Assembly (NCBI GenBank): GCA_009792885.1
Contig: WMCF01000026.1
Span: 62,001 to 126,000 of the forward strand
Direction: 5' to 3'
DNA: 64,000 nt
From: Eremophila alpestris peregrina
Lineage: Eukaryota; Chordata; Aves; Passeriformes; Alaudidae
Positions 38,328 to 50,100 of this stretch are shown one piece after another (the first letter of the stretch is position 1; every line of letters begins with the position of its first letter). The notes beneath the pieces are model-generated. The model did no database searches. It saw nothing but the letters and a program-made list of their open reading frames with translations, and was not told where the DNA came from. Position numbers and translations under genes: made by a program.

Positions 38328-41300
38328 GTAGGATCTTGGTAATAGCACTGATGTAGCCTGTCCAGAGACACTGCTGATTTCAGCAAGTGGACAAATAACC
38401 TGCATTTAATGGCCTGGCTGTGGTGTTTTCCTGTCTGACAATAAATGAAAGCCTGGTGGCAGTTATAAATTTTTTATGCACACCTTAGAAGAAAACAGTA
38501 ACTTTTTATATGCTATTTATAGCAACACATAGCAAGAAGCTGAAGCAATTAGCAGGAGGTGTAGACAGGCCTCTTTTCATTGGAAGATTTTGTGTCTGTT
38601 CCTGTTTCTCATTCTCTCTTCCTTTGTTCTTCTCTGGCACCACAAAAAGATTAAAAGCTGCTTCCCAACTCAAAGGAGGATTCTCATGACATACGAGAAT
38701 AGTTTGTTGCAGACTCCCTGATATGCCTGCTGTCTTCATGTGCAGTGCCATGGTAGTGTGAGAAACAGGAGATGCCCCAAACAACCAAGTGCAAAACCTA
38801 TATAGGGCAGCAGTCAGAAGGACAGGCCAAATTTGAGCCTTCCTGGCTTTAGTTAAGACTCTTCAAGTGGCATTTGCCAGAGACCATAATTACACATGAG
38901 CTTATTTTCCTTAAATGGAAGGTTTGGGTGATAATCCTAGTTATACTTCTAGGGAGTGCTTGAGGGGAGTGTGGGTATATGAAAGGTGTTATTCTCATAT
39001 AATCCTTCCATAGTGACTTCTTTGTTCACTGCATGATGAAATAACCTCTTAGTTGTAAGACAGCATGCCTAACTAATGGCTGACCTGACAGAGAACCCTG
39101 CTGTGATGGGAGTAACGACTGACCCAGCTGGATGTGAAAGAGCAGTGTGTATCTCTAAGAGCTTACTGCATAACTGGTTATGTTTTACAGTACAGCATGT
39201 TATCATTTTCTGAGTAAAGCTAGAGAAAGGAACCACTTGAGCTACTAAGCAGACTTTTGAACATGATTTGTGTGGTTGTGGCAACATAGAGCAATTAGTG
39301 TGCTGGAGTGTTTTGCTAAGGTTCACTAGTAGAAAATTTCCCCTTTAGTTAGGTATTTAAATTTAGGTCTTTGTGTAGTCAGCTGAGAGAGGTAGCTAAA
39401 ACAAACCTTTAGGTAGGTGAGTAAAAAGTTTGACCTAATCAGTAAAAAATGCAGATGTAGTATTAAGACAACATCACTTTAATTCAGAATTTCAGCAGTG
39501 CAATACCTCCTTTAAAAGACTGTCTTTCTGTAAGAAATGTTTCCTAGCTTGAGACCTTTCTATGTGCTATTAAGTATGGCATTGAATTGTTATCAAAACC
39601 CAGCAATGATACCTTTTCTAATCATTGTTTTCTTATGTGGGTCAATATGTCTGTCAGGATCCACTGGCATAGACCCAGTCACTAAGTCACAGTTCAATGC
39701 CATCATGTCATTTAGAACAGCTGGACCCAGGATATACCACAAGGTATCTTGTGTTATTTCACAATTAATAGAAACCTACTTTGCAAAAAGGACCAGCATT
39801 CCAATTCAAACCAATACTGAGCAGTAAATATTCTGCATTTTTTGTTATGCTGGAGGTGGAGGAAGAAGTGTCATCTGTTACAGATGCTAACATTTCCTCT
39901 GTAAAGGAGGTTTCCTCTGAATTTGCCTACTTTAGCAGGTTGGGGTGATTTTTTTTATGTGAAGGTCTGATGTACACTGAGCTTTTATTTATTCTGCATT
40001 TTTTAATTGCAGGCAAAATTATTAAGCTGTTTTTAAGAATTATGCTAGAGTAAAAAATATTCTTTTAGTTAAGTTAAAACTTCTAAGTAAGAGGATAAAA
40101 CGATGTAATTAAGAGCTGTCTGTACACATGAACTGAGGCAGGGGTCCTCTGGGAATACTTTCTACATAGGCTTCTACTGGAGATAATGTAAAAAACCAAT
40201 TTGGGTAAGCCATATTTAATTAAAAAACCTTTGAACATGGTAAAAGCCCATAACTACTCTGAATTAAAGGGGTTTTTGACTAATGAGTTTCAGAATTGCC
40301 CCCAGTTCCTTCCTTGAAAGAAATAAGGAGAGAAAAAATAGAACAATCTTTCTAACAATGAAAGAACTTCTGTGAAAAGGATAAAATCAATTAGAAGCAA
40401 GATATACGCTAACCTGTGGCAGGACTGCAATCCTGCCTTGTGATTTACATGATTGCACTGGGATTTTGCACAGGTTTAGTTCTCTGATCACAGGTTCTGT
40501 GTCTTTTTCAGCTGCCCTAATAGACAAATAGCAGTTGATAAGGTTAGGTTTAAAGGTCTGATGGTAAGGACAGGTGAGCACCTGACGTTCCTTCTTGTGG
40601 AAGGTTAGTGAAATTCCTTTACTACATTCAGCAGACATCTGTCAGGAATGGAATGGGACTGTGTTACAGAGATTGAAAACAGTTGAGTCTTCCTCTAAGC
40701 AGCAGTATGTACTAGCTGATCTTGTTTGCTTATATCAGCCTTTGTCATTGCTTCAAAAGGAAATCTGTATGACATCTCCCTGTATCAAGTGTTCAGAAGG
40801 CACAGGACATTCCATTTTCTGGCTGTTCCCCACCATATGAACACTTCCAGAAGTGGGTTCGCACAAAGGAAATAATTGGCACCAGGCTTTCCTTTGGAGT
40901 TGACTTATTGTTTTTTATAGCAAAGTTGCAATTTAAGAAGTTATATCACACCAAATAAAGAAAAAAATGTACATCCTCAGCTCTTAAATAGTGTTGTGTT
41001 ATTTTAATAAAAATGAAGTTCATTTGAGGAACTAAAAATCTTAATTAATTGCCAATATGTAGTGGCAAATACAGTAAATAGGTGAATATTGAATCATTTT
41101 AGCAGTGACAGGAGTGATGGCTTTTTAACATGTTTCAAATGCAGTTTCATACCTAAATTTTTCTGCTGTGCCAGGTTCAAAGAATATGAAGAGTTCATGT
41201 TTATGAAATGTGTATGTCCATAAAGAGGACAAAGTTATCAATTATATTACATTGATAGAAATTACTTTTAAAGGTAAAAGTTTTTTTGTGGTGTGTAGAG

Positions 41301-41937
41301 GTTCTTACCAACAAACAAGGTGCTCCTTGTTATGGCTCTTCTCCTTCCCATCTATTTTACTCCTCCAATTCTCCTCCTTCCCTCTCTTTAAAATCACACT
41401 TCAAAATCAGGTTCTCAACACCTCAGACAGCAGGCATTGTAGTATATTATGTCAGAAATGTTAGGGTTTTTAAAGTTTACGTGAACAGAATTATATGAGA
41501 TACTGTAACAAAATACCAAAAATAACCGTTTGTAAGTAAATGCATTGTCAGGGAACAAAACAAGGAGGGTTTAGTAGGTTTTACTGCCTCACAATCCCAT
41601 TGATCCTGTTGTTTCAGGAAGTGTGACCTGTGTTTGGGTGGCTATCTGGAGTAGTCCTATCTTTGTAACTTGACTGACCACAACATTGATATAGATGTGA
41701 TGCATATTAGCATTTTTCATGAGGCCCTTTTAGGCATGCTCTGACTATCCAGAGTTGATGTCAGGGATTTGATAGTTACACAGCTCGTATCTCAGGCCTT
41801 TATGACAGTAAATTGTCTTCTTGTGAACATTATCTCCTTCTTCCAAAACCTGAAGCCAGTTTGATAAAGCTGATGTTTAAGACTATGCTGATCATGTGAC
41901 AAAATACTTGTAAGTTACTCTGTTTGCTCTCCAACAG
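38328..41937 (+). other. MFAP3L: MFAP3L intron 2
   Basis: A 3,610-base intron with GTAGGA donor and a pyrimidine-containing CTCTCCAACAG acceptor. No coding exon or recognisable transposon is visible inside it; the open frames on either strand (for example 39537-39827) lack conserved features. Confidence 0.85.
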
Positions 41938-42800
41938 GAAAATGGTGGTTTCTTGACAATGGGCTACTGAACATTACCCGCGTGTCATTTGAAGACAGAG
42001 GTAGATACACGTGTGTGGCATCCAATGTGTATGGCAGTGTTAACAACACTGTCACACTGAGGGTTGTTTTCACCTCTGGAGATATGGGAATCTATTACAT
42101 GATCGTCTGCCTCGTCGCTTTTACCGTTGTTATGATACTGAATATTACTCGCTTATGTATGATGAGCAGTCATCTGAAGAAAACTGAGAAAGCAATCAAT
42201 GAATTTTTCAGAACAGAAGGGGCAGAGAAACTTCAGAAAGCCTTTGAGATTGCAAAGCGTATCCCAATTATCACATCAGCCAAAACGCTCGAGCTTGCCA
42301 AAGTAACCCAGTTCAAGACCATGGAATTTGCTCGCTACATTGAAGAGCTTGCTCGGAGCGTACCTTTGCCACCTCTCATCATGAACTGCAGGACTATAAT
42401 GGAAGAAATTATGGAGGTTGTGGGTTTGGAGGAGCAAGGACAGAATTTTGTGCGGCAGGCGGCAGAAGGCCAGGAAACCGCTGAAACAGATGAGCTTTAT
42501 ATGATCCCAAACGCTTTGACGCGCAGTGAATCTCCCACAGCTGACTCGGACGCATCGTCACTGCATGAGCCACCACAACAGATTGCAATAAAAGTGTCAG
42601 TTCACCCATTGTCCAAAAAGGACTGCATGGATGGGCAGTCACAGGAAAGCATGCAGTTGGACACCAAGGAAGAAGACACTCCTCAAACACCAGCACTTCC
42701 TGCAGAGCCCCCTCCTGAGCCTTCTGCTGAACTCAGTTCTGATGACACAGTGTTGGCAAATGACAAAAATACATGTGTTATATATGAAAGCCATGTATGA
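41938..42800 (+). CDS. MFAP3L: MFAP3L coding exon B (rest of Ig domain, membrane segment, cytoplasmic tail)
   Basis: Completes codon 95 and encodes residues 96-381, stop TGA at 42798-42800. The Ig domain closes with the DxGxYxC motif (D114, G116, Y118, C120; C120 pairs with C68) and sequons at N106 and N130. The membrane helix spans about 146-167. The cytoplasmic part starts with a conserved helical region (about 173-267) typical of the MFAP3/MFAP3L family, including a proline motif at 234-240 (R..P..P, a class I SH3 ligand pattern) and Y282-x-x-P285 (an SH2-ligand pattern if phosphorylated). A Ser/Glu/Pro-rich acidic tail follows, ending E-S-H-V, a class I PDZ-ligand pattern. Human MFAP3L, as I recall it, is 409 residues; the tail here is shorter. 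The family member has been linked to ERK/EGFR signalling in cell lines; whether this holds in birds is not shown here. Identification is firm from near-identity through the membrane and juxtamembrane region. Confidence 0.97.
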
Positions 42801-43240
42801 TAGTTACTCCTGAATCTATGCATAGCAGGAAAATCAGGTGGAGCTCTTTTAAAAATACATATTGTACTTGCCGCTAAGCCTTACCTGGAGACTATCATAG
42901 CAAAAGCATGTAAGTGGATTATCTGGCACTTTCTTCTCAGTTTGAGTTTAGTTTACCATGATGTATGGCAGAGTAATTGCTATTACATTAATATTAATTG
43001 CTCTTTTTGATTAGGAGTATTTCCAAGAAACATTTACCTCAGCATTTTCTAGGTTGGAGTTACCTGTAGTGGCCTCCTGGAAGTCACTGGTAATCTTTGA
43101 TGTAGGACACTTGACCTTACTAAACATAAAACTGGTTTCCATTTTCCTCCTTCACTCTTGTTATTTCCATCTATTGCATTTTTGCAAATATTAACTTGTG
43201 AATTTGAAATATTGCCCAAGAGGCAGCACTCCAGTAGCCA

Positions 43241-43246
43241 AATAAA
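43241..43246 (+). terminator. MFAP3L: Candidate proximal poly(A) signal
   Basis: First canonical AATAAA after the MFAP3L stop codon, about 440 bases downstream. Confidence 0.4.
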
Positions 43247-46200
43247 ATTCTAATAGATCCCATTTACAAAGCCTGTTTGCTCAGCTGCATTGTGATTTAG
43301 AGGGCTATTAAAGAAAGTTAAAATGTTTCCATTTCATTTGAGACCACACTGCTTAGCCACATGGGAAATAGTTTTCCCTTTTTCATGTAATGAAGATGCC
43401 AACAATCGTTTGTTTTGCATGAAGAAACAAGTTTGAGGTGTATATTACAGATGGGCAAGCCCATAAACATCTTGCAGAAAGTCGCAGTCCAACAGCTCTC
43501 TAGGGGCTTTTTGTATCTGTTTGAGCATTTTCTGTGTTGCCCGAAGTTTATATGGAAAGATACTTGTTTTGAAGTAATTTGGAAGCAGTAACTATGTACT
43601 ACCTTACCAGAAGGTATGCAGGTTCCATAACAGTCCTGCAAATGCCAGTAATCAGTTGATGACAAGGCTGAAAAGGCAAAATACCCCTTAATTTTGAGCA
43701 AATTCATATATTCTGAAGATTAAGCCTAAATTCATATATAAGCATCAGTTTGAGAGTGTTATATCCAAACTGAAAAAAAAAAATATGATCAAGTGTCCTA
43801 TAAAATTACAAAGACAGTCATGCAAACTATTAAAAGTGATATAATTGCATTGAGATTTTGGGAACCTCCTACATGTAGGATGTTCACTGCTCGAGTACAT
43901 GTGACTCTACCCCAGTAAAGCTTTAATGATCACAGCAATTGTGGCATTAAAAAGGATCAACATATCTGCCAGGAAATGCCAGGAGTGGAAGGGAAGTGAT
44001 GATTTGTCTTGCAGATAGACAATAAAAAGTACCTTCTCATCAGTGAGTCTGGAAAGAAAGCACTTACAAGGAGTTTGTGTAGGGTTAATATCATATAACT
44101 TAATTACCTGACACATTTAGTTTGGAACTAATGAACACGCTATGACCTTATAGTGTTTATAAAGGATTGTAGTAGATACTTAAAATAAATCTGGAATCAA
44201 ATTGTAGAAAAAGGAGTCTCTTAGGTCTATGGGGAGATGAGGCATGGATGGCTCTCTGGACATTTAACAAATAGCCACATCTCCATAAGGTGTCTGTGGG
44301 AGGAAATCAGTTAATATAACTGCAGGGGTAATCAAGACCAAAGTCAATGTTGCAGGTACATAAAAAACCCTTGATAATGAACTGAGGTCTTATGTCAACT
44401 TCCTTATGTTAAAGTGTAGAGCCTCACCAGCAGTGCAATACAGGAATACCCCATGACTTATATAGGTGATGCAGAGAAGGCTCCATTTTTATCTTTCTGT
44501 TGCTATTAAAAAAAAAAAAATACATGCTTGATAATGGACGTCAAATTTTACAACCAACTTGTGAGAAATGGCAACATTCAGATGTCTCATGTTTGTTTGT
44601 GCTCACAATAGTGGCAGGTTTCTATAAAAAATGCATTTGCACATGCCCAATAGGAAACATGCAAGGGCAAAGTCTCTTTTAGGAATGTGACTGGAAATAT
44701 TTCAGTTCCAGCCAAGCAATATAAATGTAAAACAGAAGTTAGTTTAAGCGAATACCATACAGAAGCTCTCTTCTGACCAGTGTGACTGGCAATAGTATGA
44801 TGCAAATTGGTAACTTTTGTCTGAATCCAAAGGACATTTCTGTTTGGTGTTCACATCAGTTTTTCAAGTTACTTGATTTGCTCCTGATATGAAAAAGGAC
44901 AAGGGCAGAAACAAAAGCAAGAGCTTGCACTAAACTCCTTTAATTTAAGAGGTACATTGATGTTTCTGCCTGTCCAGCATTTACAAACAATGCCCATGCA
45001 TTCCAAAGTTACCTACCTGGTGCCCAGCTAAGATTGCACAGATAAGCAAGGATGTTCTCCTTGAAAACATAAAAATAACTTTTAAATTACACTTTAAATT
45101 TTTTTAAGTTGTAAAAATATTTATTACAGTATTTTAATTTTAATCTTTTTAAACTATGAAGTTTTTGCAATAGAGATCAGACCCCTTCATGTATTTCTGT
45201 TGTGTTCTGACCCTGACTACTTCTCTCAGGCTGTCCTCCAGCCTCTTTATTATTTCTTTATTGAGAAACATTTGAGAGCAAACAATCCCCATAGATTTCT
45301 TCAGAATCACTGTGTAAACTTCCTTGAAGAAACAAATGATGTTTATCCCCAGAGGTTGCCCACAAAGGGCACATTTGAAGTACACACAAATGCACGTTGC
45401 AAACCACATATAAAGCAACAGATACTTGGATTAGATACATGCAACCCATGGAGTGCTGGATTCCTGCTATTGCAAGGTCAAAGGGAATTTTCTAGAGCTG
45501 GTGTTACTCAGAGCTGAGAGTTCACAGGTAGGACTGCTCCAGCCAGTCTGGACATTTAGCTTTGTGTTATTATCAGAATAAAAACTAAACAGCAATGTAG
45601 CTGAAGAAAATGCAGATTTTGTACAGAACTGATGGTTCTGGTTCATGTGGTTTTTTGATGGTTTTGTGTCTGCTGCTCAGTGTCTTATGCATCCATTATA
45701 TGACACTTCTAAGCGTAAAGCTTTTTATACTCTTTCAGGAACTTCCTTTGTGGAAGACAGATGGGAAGCAAGACCTAAACCTGTCTTTTCCTGTTCCAAA
45801 CTTTCTGGCTGTGCTATTATGAAGTATGCAATTGTGTTTTGCAGTACTTCTTAGCAAATGGCTACTTTATGGTCCAAAAACACAATTAAAAAAGATAAAA
45901 TTAATAATGGCTCTAAGAAAACATTAATGTTTGCATTGTTATATATTTTCATGCACCTTAAGCACTTCAGGGACGTTAATCTGTTCCCATCATTGGACTA
46001 TGCACACTTTTTGTTACATTTTTCTATTTATTGTACCACCAAACACTAATGGTTCTTAAAACACTCAGAATCTGTAAAATCCAGTCCAACTGAAACTGCA
46101 TTCTAAAAGCAAAGGAACACCAACCCAGGCTTAATAAGGAAAAGAGATTTGCACAATGTATTTACACCCTTTTCAAACATTTTTGCCAAACTTCATGAAA

Positions 46201-47084
46201 GATTACTAGATTTCTGCAGCAGAAGAAATCAGTGCTGGATTTTAATTTTACACTTACTATTTTTTTTTTCAATAAATATAAGACCATACTAATCAGACCA
46301 TTAAAACATAGTATTCACTATCTATTTTCTCAACATTTTCTTTTTGAGCAGCATTTGTTTACTGCTGTTCCATTTTTTGTTCTCTGATTTGAGCATGTTT
46401 GTGATGAAACCTACCCTTCAGTTATTTTTTTGTCTGTCATATAAAAAATTTAAAAGAACTGATAGACCAGCATTTTTGTGCAGGTTTGTTGGTACTTGGT
46501 AAGGCACAGAAGTACACTCCTGTGCTTAAAAATTACTGTATGATCATAAGACTTGAGAAATGGCATATACGGGCAGATGTTGATTTTTTTTAAAACAGTG
46601 CCTGTTTTATTCTAATGTAGATACTATGTCAGTTCCTTGATTTGCAGTTACCTTTTGACAAAAGTACTGTAACATATAACCAGGGCTTTCTGACTTTCAG
46701 TTTGGTCAGATGAACTAATTCTAGAAAGTGTTAACAGTGTCAGATTTTCAAAGTTCTCATGGGATATCTTGGCAGCATGCTATTTTAAGAGTTGGCCTCT
46801 TAAGTATGCCATATTTAGTGGGACAACTGAAAGCTTACTTAGATGCAAAGGAAATGCTTGCACTAAAGTATCGTAAGTTATATTTCATTTATTATGAAAT
46901 CCTTTTTGATTTTACAAGAAATGTAAGACAAATATGAATGTGTTCTTTTGAGAAGCAGTTGCTGTATTTTGATTTGAATAACTGTTATGATTTTATAGCT
47001 CACGGCCGTAAACCACAAAGAGAAAAGTTCATGCTGAAGTGGCAAAATGAAATGTGATGTAGCTTGTACATTGATCATTGTTTC

Positions 47085-47090
47085 AATAAA
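47085..47090 (+). terminator. MFAP3L: Candidate distal poly(A) signal
   Basis: AATAAA preceded by TGTA-containing sequence (TTGTACATTG, a CFIm-type upstream element) and followed by a short GT-rich stretch (GAGTTTGTAC) at 47111-47120. This is the most complete poly(A) context downstream of the gene. Confidence 0.45.
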
Positions 47091-47110
47091 GAATTTGCAC
47101 AGAATATGCT

Positions 47111-50100
47111 GAGTTTGTACACATTCAACAAAATATTTACAGAGCCACAACACTGCTTTCCCACAGAAATGGATACTTGATAGCCTGTATCCTGCACTAC
47201 TTTTTGGAATAACCAGCTCAAGCTTTTCTGTGTCCATTTTTTTATCTCCCTGTCTTACCTTCCTTATTTTCTTCTGTCCCCAGCAGCTCTGCTGTGCCAC
47301 TTCTCAAATAAGAACAGAATGAATTCAGTTCCCAGGGCAAATGTTTCTACACCCCAGGCACCTCTGTTCCAAACTGACCTTTTATAAGTCCCCCAATGTT
47401 TGGGTTTTTTTTTCCCAGCTGCACCAGGCTCCAATGCTGTGTCCTATATTTAGCTCTCTGGCTCCCAGGCCCAAACTGAGTCATTTTACTCTTCCAGTAA
47501 ACGCTGACTTGTGAGTCTATGGTATCATGTGTAAGTCTGTAGATTGGGCAAAGACAGTAATGTAAACTGAAGCAAAGTTACCAATTCCTTATCAAAATCA
47601 AAAAGTATGGCAGAAAATGATAAATATGGCAGACTTGGGACACTCAAGTTATGTTAGGAGAAACTATTTCATACCACAAAAATGCGACAAGTCAGCCTTG
47701 TATAACATAAAGAATACATGTAAAACCTTGCCAATGATTGAGTAGAAATTCAGCATCACTATCAAATAATTTTGCCATTCCATAGCCAGTTTCTATTTTG
47801 AGAACAGATTCCTGTTACATCTACTTTAAGCAGAACCTTTCCTATGTGACTAAGGACCTTAGGCATGACAATAGTACCTGAGTTATCAGAAACAGCCTTT
47901 TCTCCCTTATCTGTCATTTAAAAAATTCTTTTCAAGACTATTTAGCTATGTACCAAATGCCATTCACGGACTATCACCCTGTCCTAGTGTGGAGCCACAG
48001 AGTTTGAGATCTCATGTTGAAGATGCAGAAGCTGGGCCTTCTGAAATAAACTTGCCTTCTTTTGTATAGGTTTCAGTTTTACCACACAATAAACCTTTCA
48101 TATTCATTAACAATTCAGGCCCAGTCATTTTCAGTTGATAATTACAGAGAAGAAAAATAAGTGCCAGAAAGACTTCCCTCTCTGAAGCATCTTATTGCTT
48201 CTGCCTCAAGATTAGCCCTGATTGACAGACAGCTCCTGAGTTTTTTGGGTATTGTTTAACTCCTTCCTGCTGAAAAACCAGCTCCCTTCTAAGGAGACAC
48301 ACATAGATCTTGCCTATTTAAAATGCTTTGTTATCTTTCTCTCTAATATATGCAGAGTAAACTGCCTCAGGAAAAGGCAGTAAAAAATAGAAATTTAAAG
48401 AAGATTAGAGTGGAAAATTTTTTTGCTCACTGAAAACATCCAGAGGTGATTTATCTTCAAAGTATATTAAATTCTAACTTGTTTTACCATAAACATACTC
48501 AGGCGAAGAAAAAGGAGATTCCTAAAAACAATTAGATTTTCACTCTCAATATCAAAATAAATTATCACTAAACAATGAAACAGATTTCCCAGTCCTTTTC
48601 TTAAAATGCCTTTTATCAGGGTAGATGTTTTTAGTCCTTTTTATGGTTCTACCTAGGTCACTGCAGCTTCTTTACGAGTGGAAGTGCATTTCTGTTCTCC
48701 TGTCTTCTTGGTTAAATATTCTTTACCCTGTGTGATCTCCTTTTGTGAGATCAAAAAAGAAATTAAAATTCCATTGAAGATTCATCTTCTTGTTTCACTT
48801 TCCCAATCCAAAACCTTATTTTGTGTTTTGCTTTACTGCTTGGATTTTTATTTTTTTTTTGTTGTTGGTTGCTCTAAAATACTTCACATTTTAAAATTAG
48901 TCAGGATTCTAGTGATATTTTTTTCAGTTGCCTGTTTTGGGGCAGGATTGCTCACACCTATCTGTATAATTCAATTTTAATTATGCAGATATACAAGTAA
49001 CTACTCTCAAATTGGTGCAGGATGAGCTAATCAATAGACTGCAGCAGATTTTTTGCCAAACAGCACCAAGAAAACAGGTAAATCCAGAATTCCCAATACA
49101 TGAGCGGAATAAATGTCATAATGCATGTTATGTTCTTTTGTGTGTTTATTTGAAAAAAAGTAATTTATGATACACCTCTGCCTTAACACATTTCTTTTCC
49201 CATCATGGATGGAATAGCACATTTGCATCATCCTTACATCAGTTATCCCCTCCTTGATTGGTTTATCTTATTCATTGGAAAGATGGCCAAGTGCAAGGGC
49301 CTCTCTAAATTTGGTATTTCTGAAGAGACTGCAGACAGTTTCAAGATACTATATAAATTATATTAATTTCAAATTACTTGATAAATGCTTTTCCACTTTT
49401 TTTAACTGAAATGCTGTATTTTTATATAGGCTAATATTTACACAGTAATGGAGACTGGGTTTAACTAGAAACTCCAGTTTTCATAAGCATGCAGTAAAAT
49501 GACAGTAATCTGCTGCTGAATAAAACTGCTTTTGCAACTACAGTTTCTACATTTCATAATCCCCATAATCTCTCTTAAGCACAGAGATCATTCTTTAATA
49601 TATGTGCCCCAAATGAAGTGAAAGGATCCAAATCTCTGTTTTTCATGTAGACTGCATCAGACTGCTAGTTATTTCATTAGAACATATAATAGACCTGCCC
49701 TGACACTGTAACTCCTGTTGCAGTTACAAGAAATAGCCCCAGAGCATTAGCCACATGTTGTAGGATGCACCACCACTGGGAACTACGTTCCTACTCTACA
49801 CCAACTCCAGAAAAAAAACTTCAGAAAAAATCCATCTCTTCTCAGCAGGGAAGCAGGGAACAAACGCCTCTGAAGGACTTAACCTTTCACATGTTTTTCA
49901 GTGAAAAAAAAAAAAACAACCAAAACTGTAGAAAATTATTTGGGACCTTGTAAAATTGATGCAGGGGCTAAAATATCACCCGAGAGGAGCTCACTGTGGC
50001 ACAGAAGCTCATCCCAATAGGCAGCTGTCAGCTGTCAGACAGCACCTACAGACACTTCTGAGGGTAATCCATGATACTGTAAGGAGGCAAATGCTGTCAT

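Larger units (their letters stand above)
42801..47110 (+). other. MFAP3L: MFAP3L 3' UTR (extent uncertain)
   Basis: AT-rich sequence after the stop codon without a competing gene. Several AATAAA signals occur (43241, 44021, 44184, 46271, 47085). The signal at 47085 is followed within 30 bases by GT-rich sequence and gives a 3' UTR of about 4.3 kb; the one at 43241 would give about 0.45 kb. Both may be used. Sequence alone does not decide which is real. Confidence 0.4.

Noticed and set aside
38045..38356. 103-residue protein ending in the intron
   Set aside because: This is the first MFAP3L coding exon read through its splice donor into intron 2.
37970..38386. Minus-strand frames opposite MFAP3L exon A (up to 138 codons)
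   Set aside because: Shadow frames opposite a real coding exon; no independent features.
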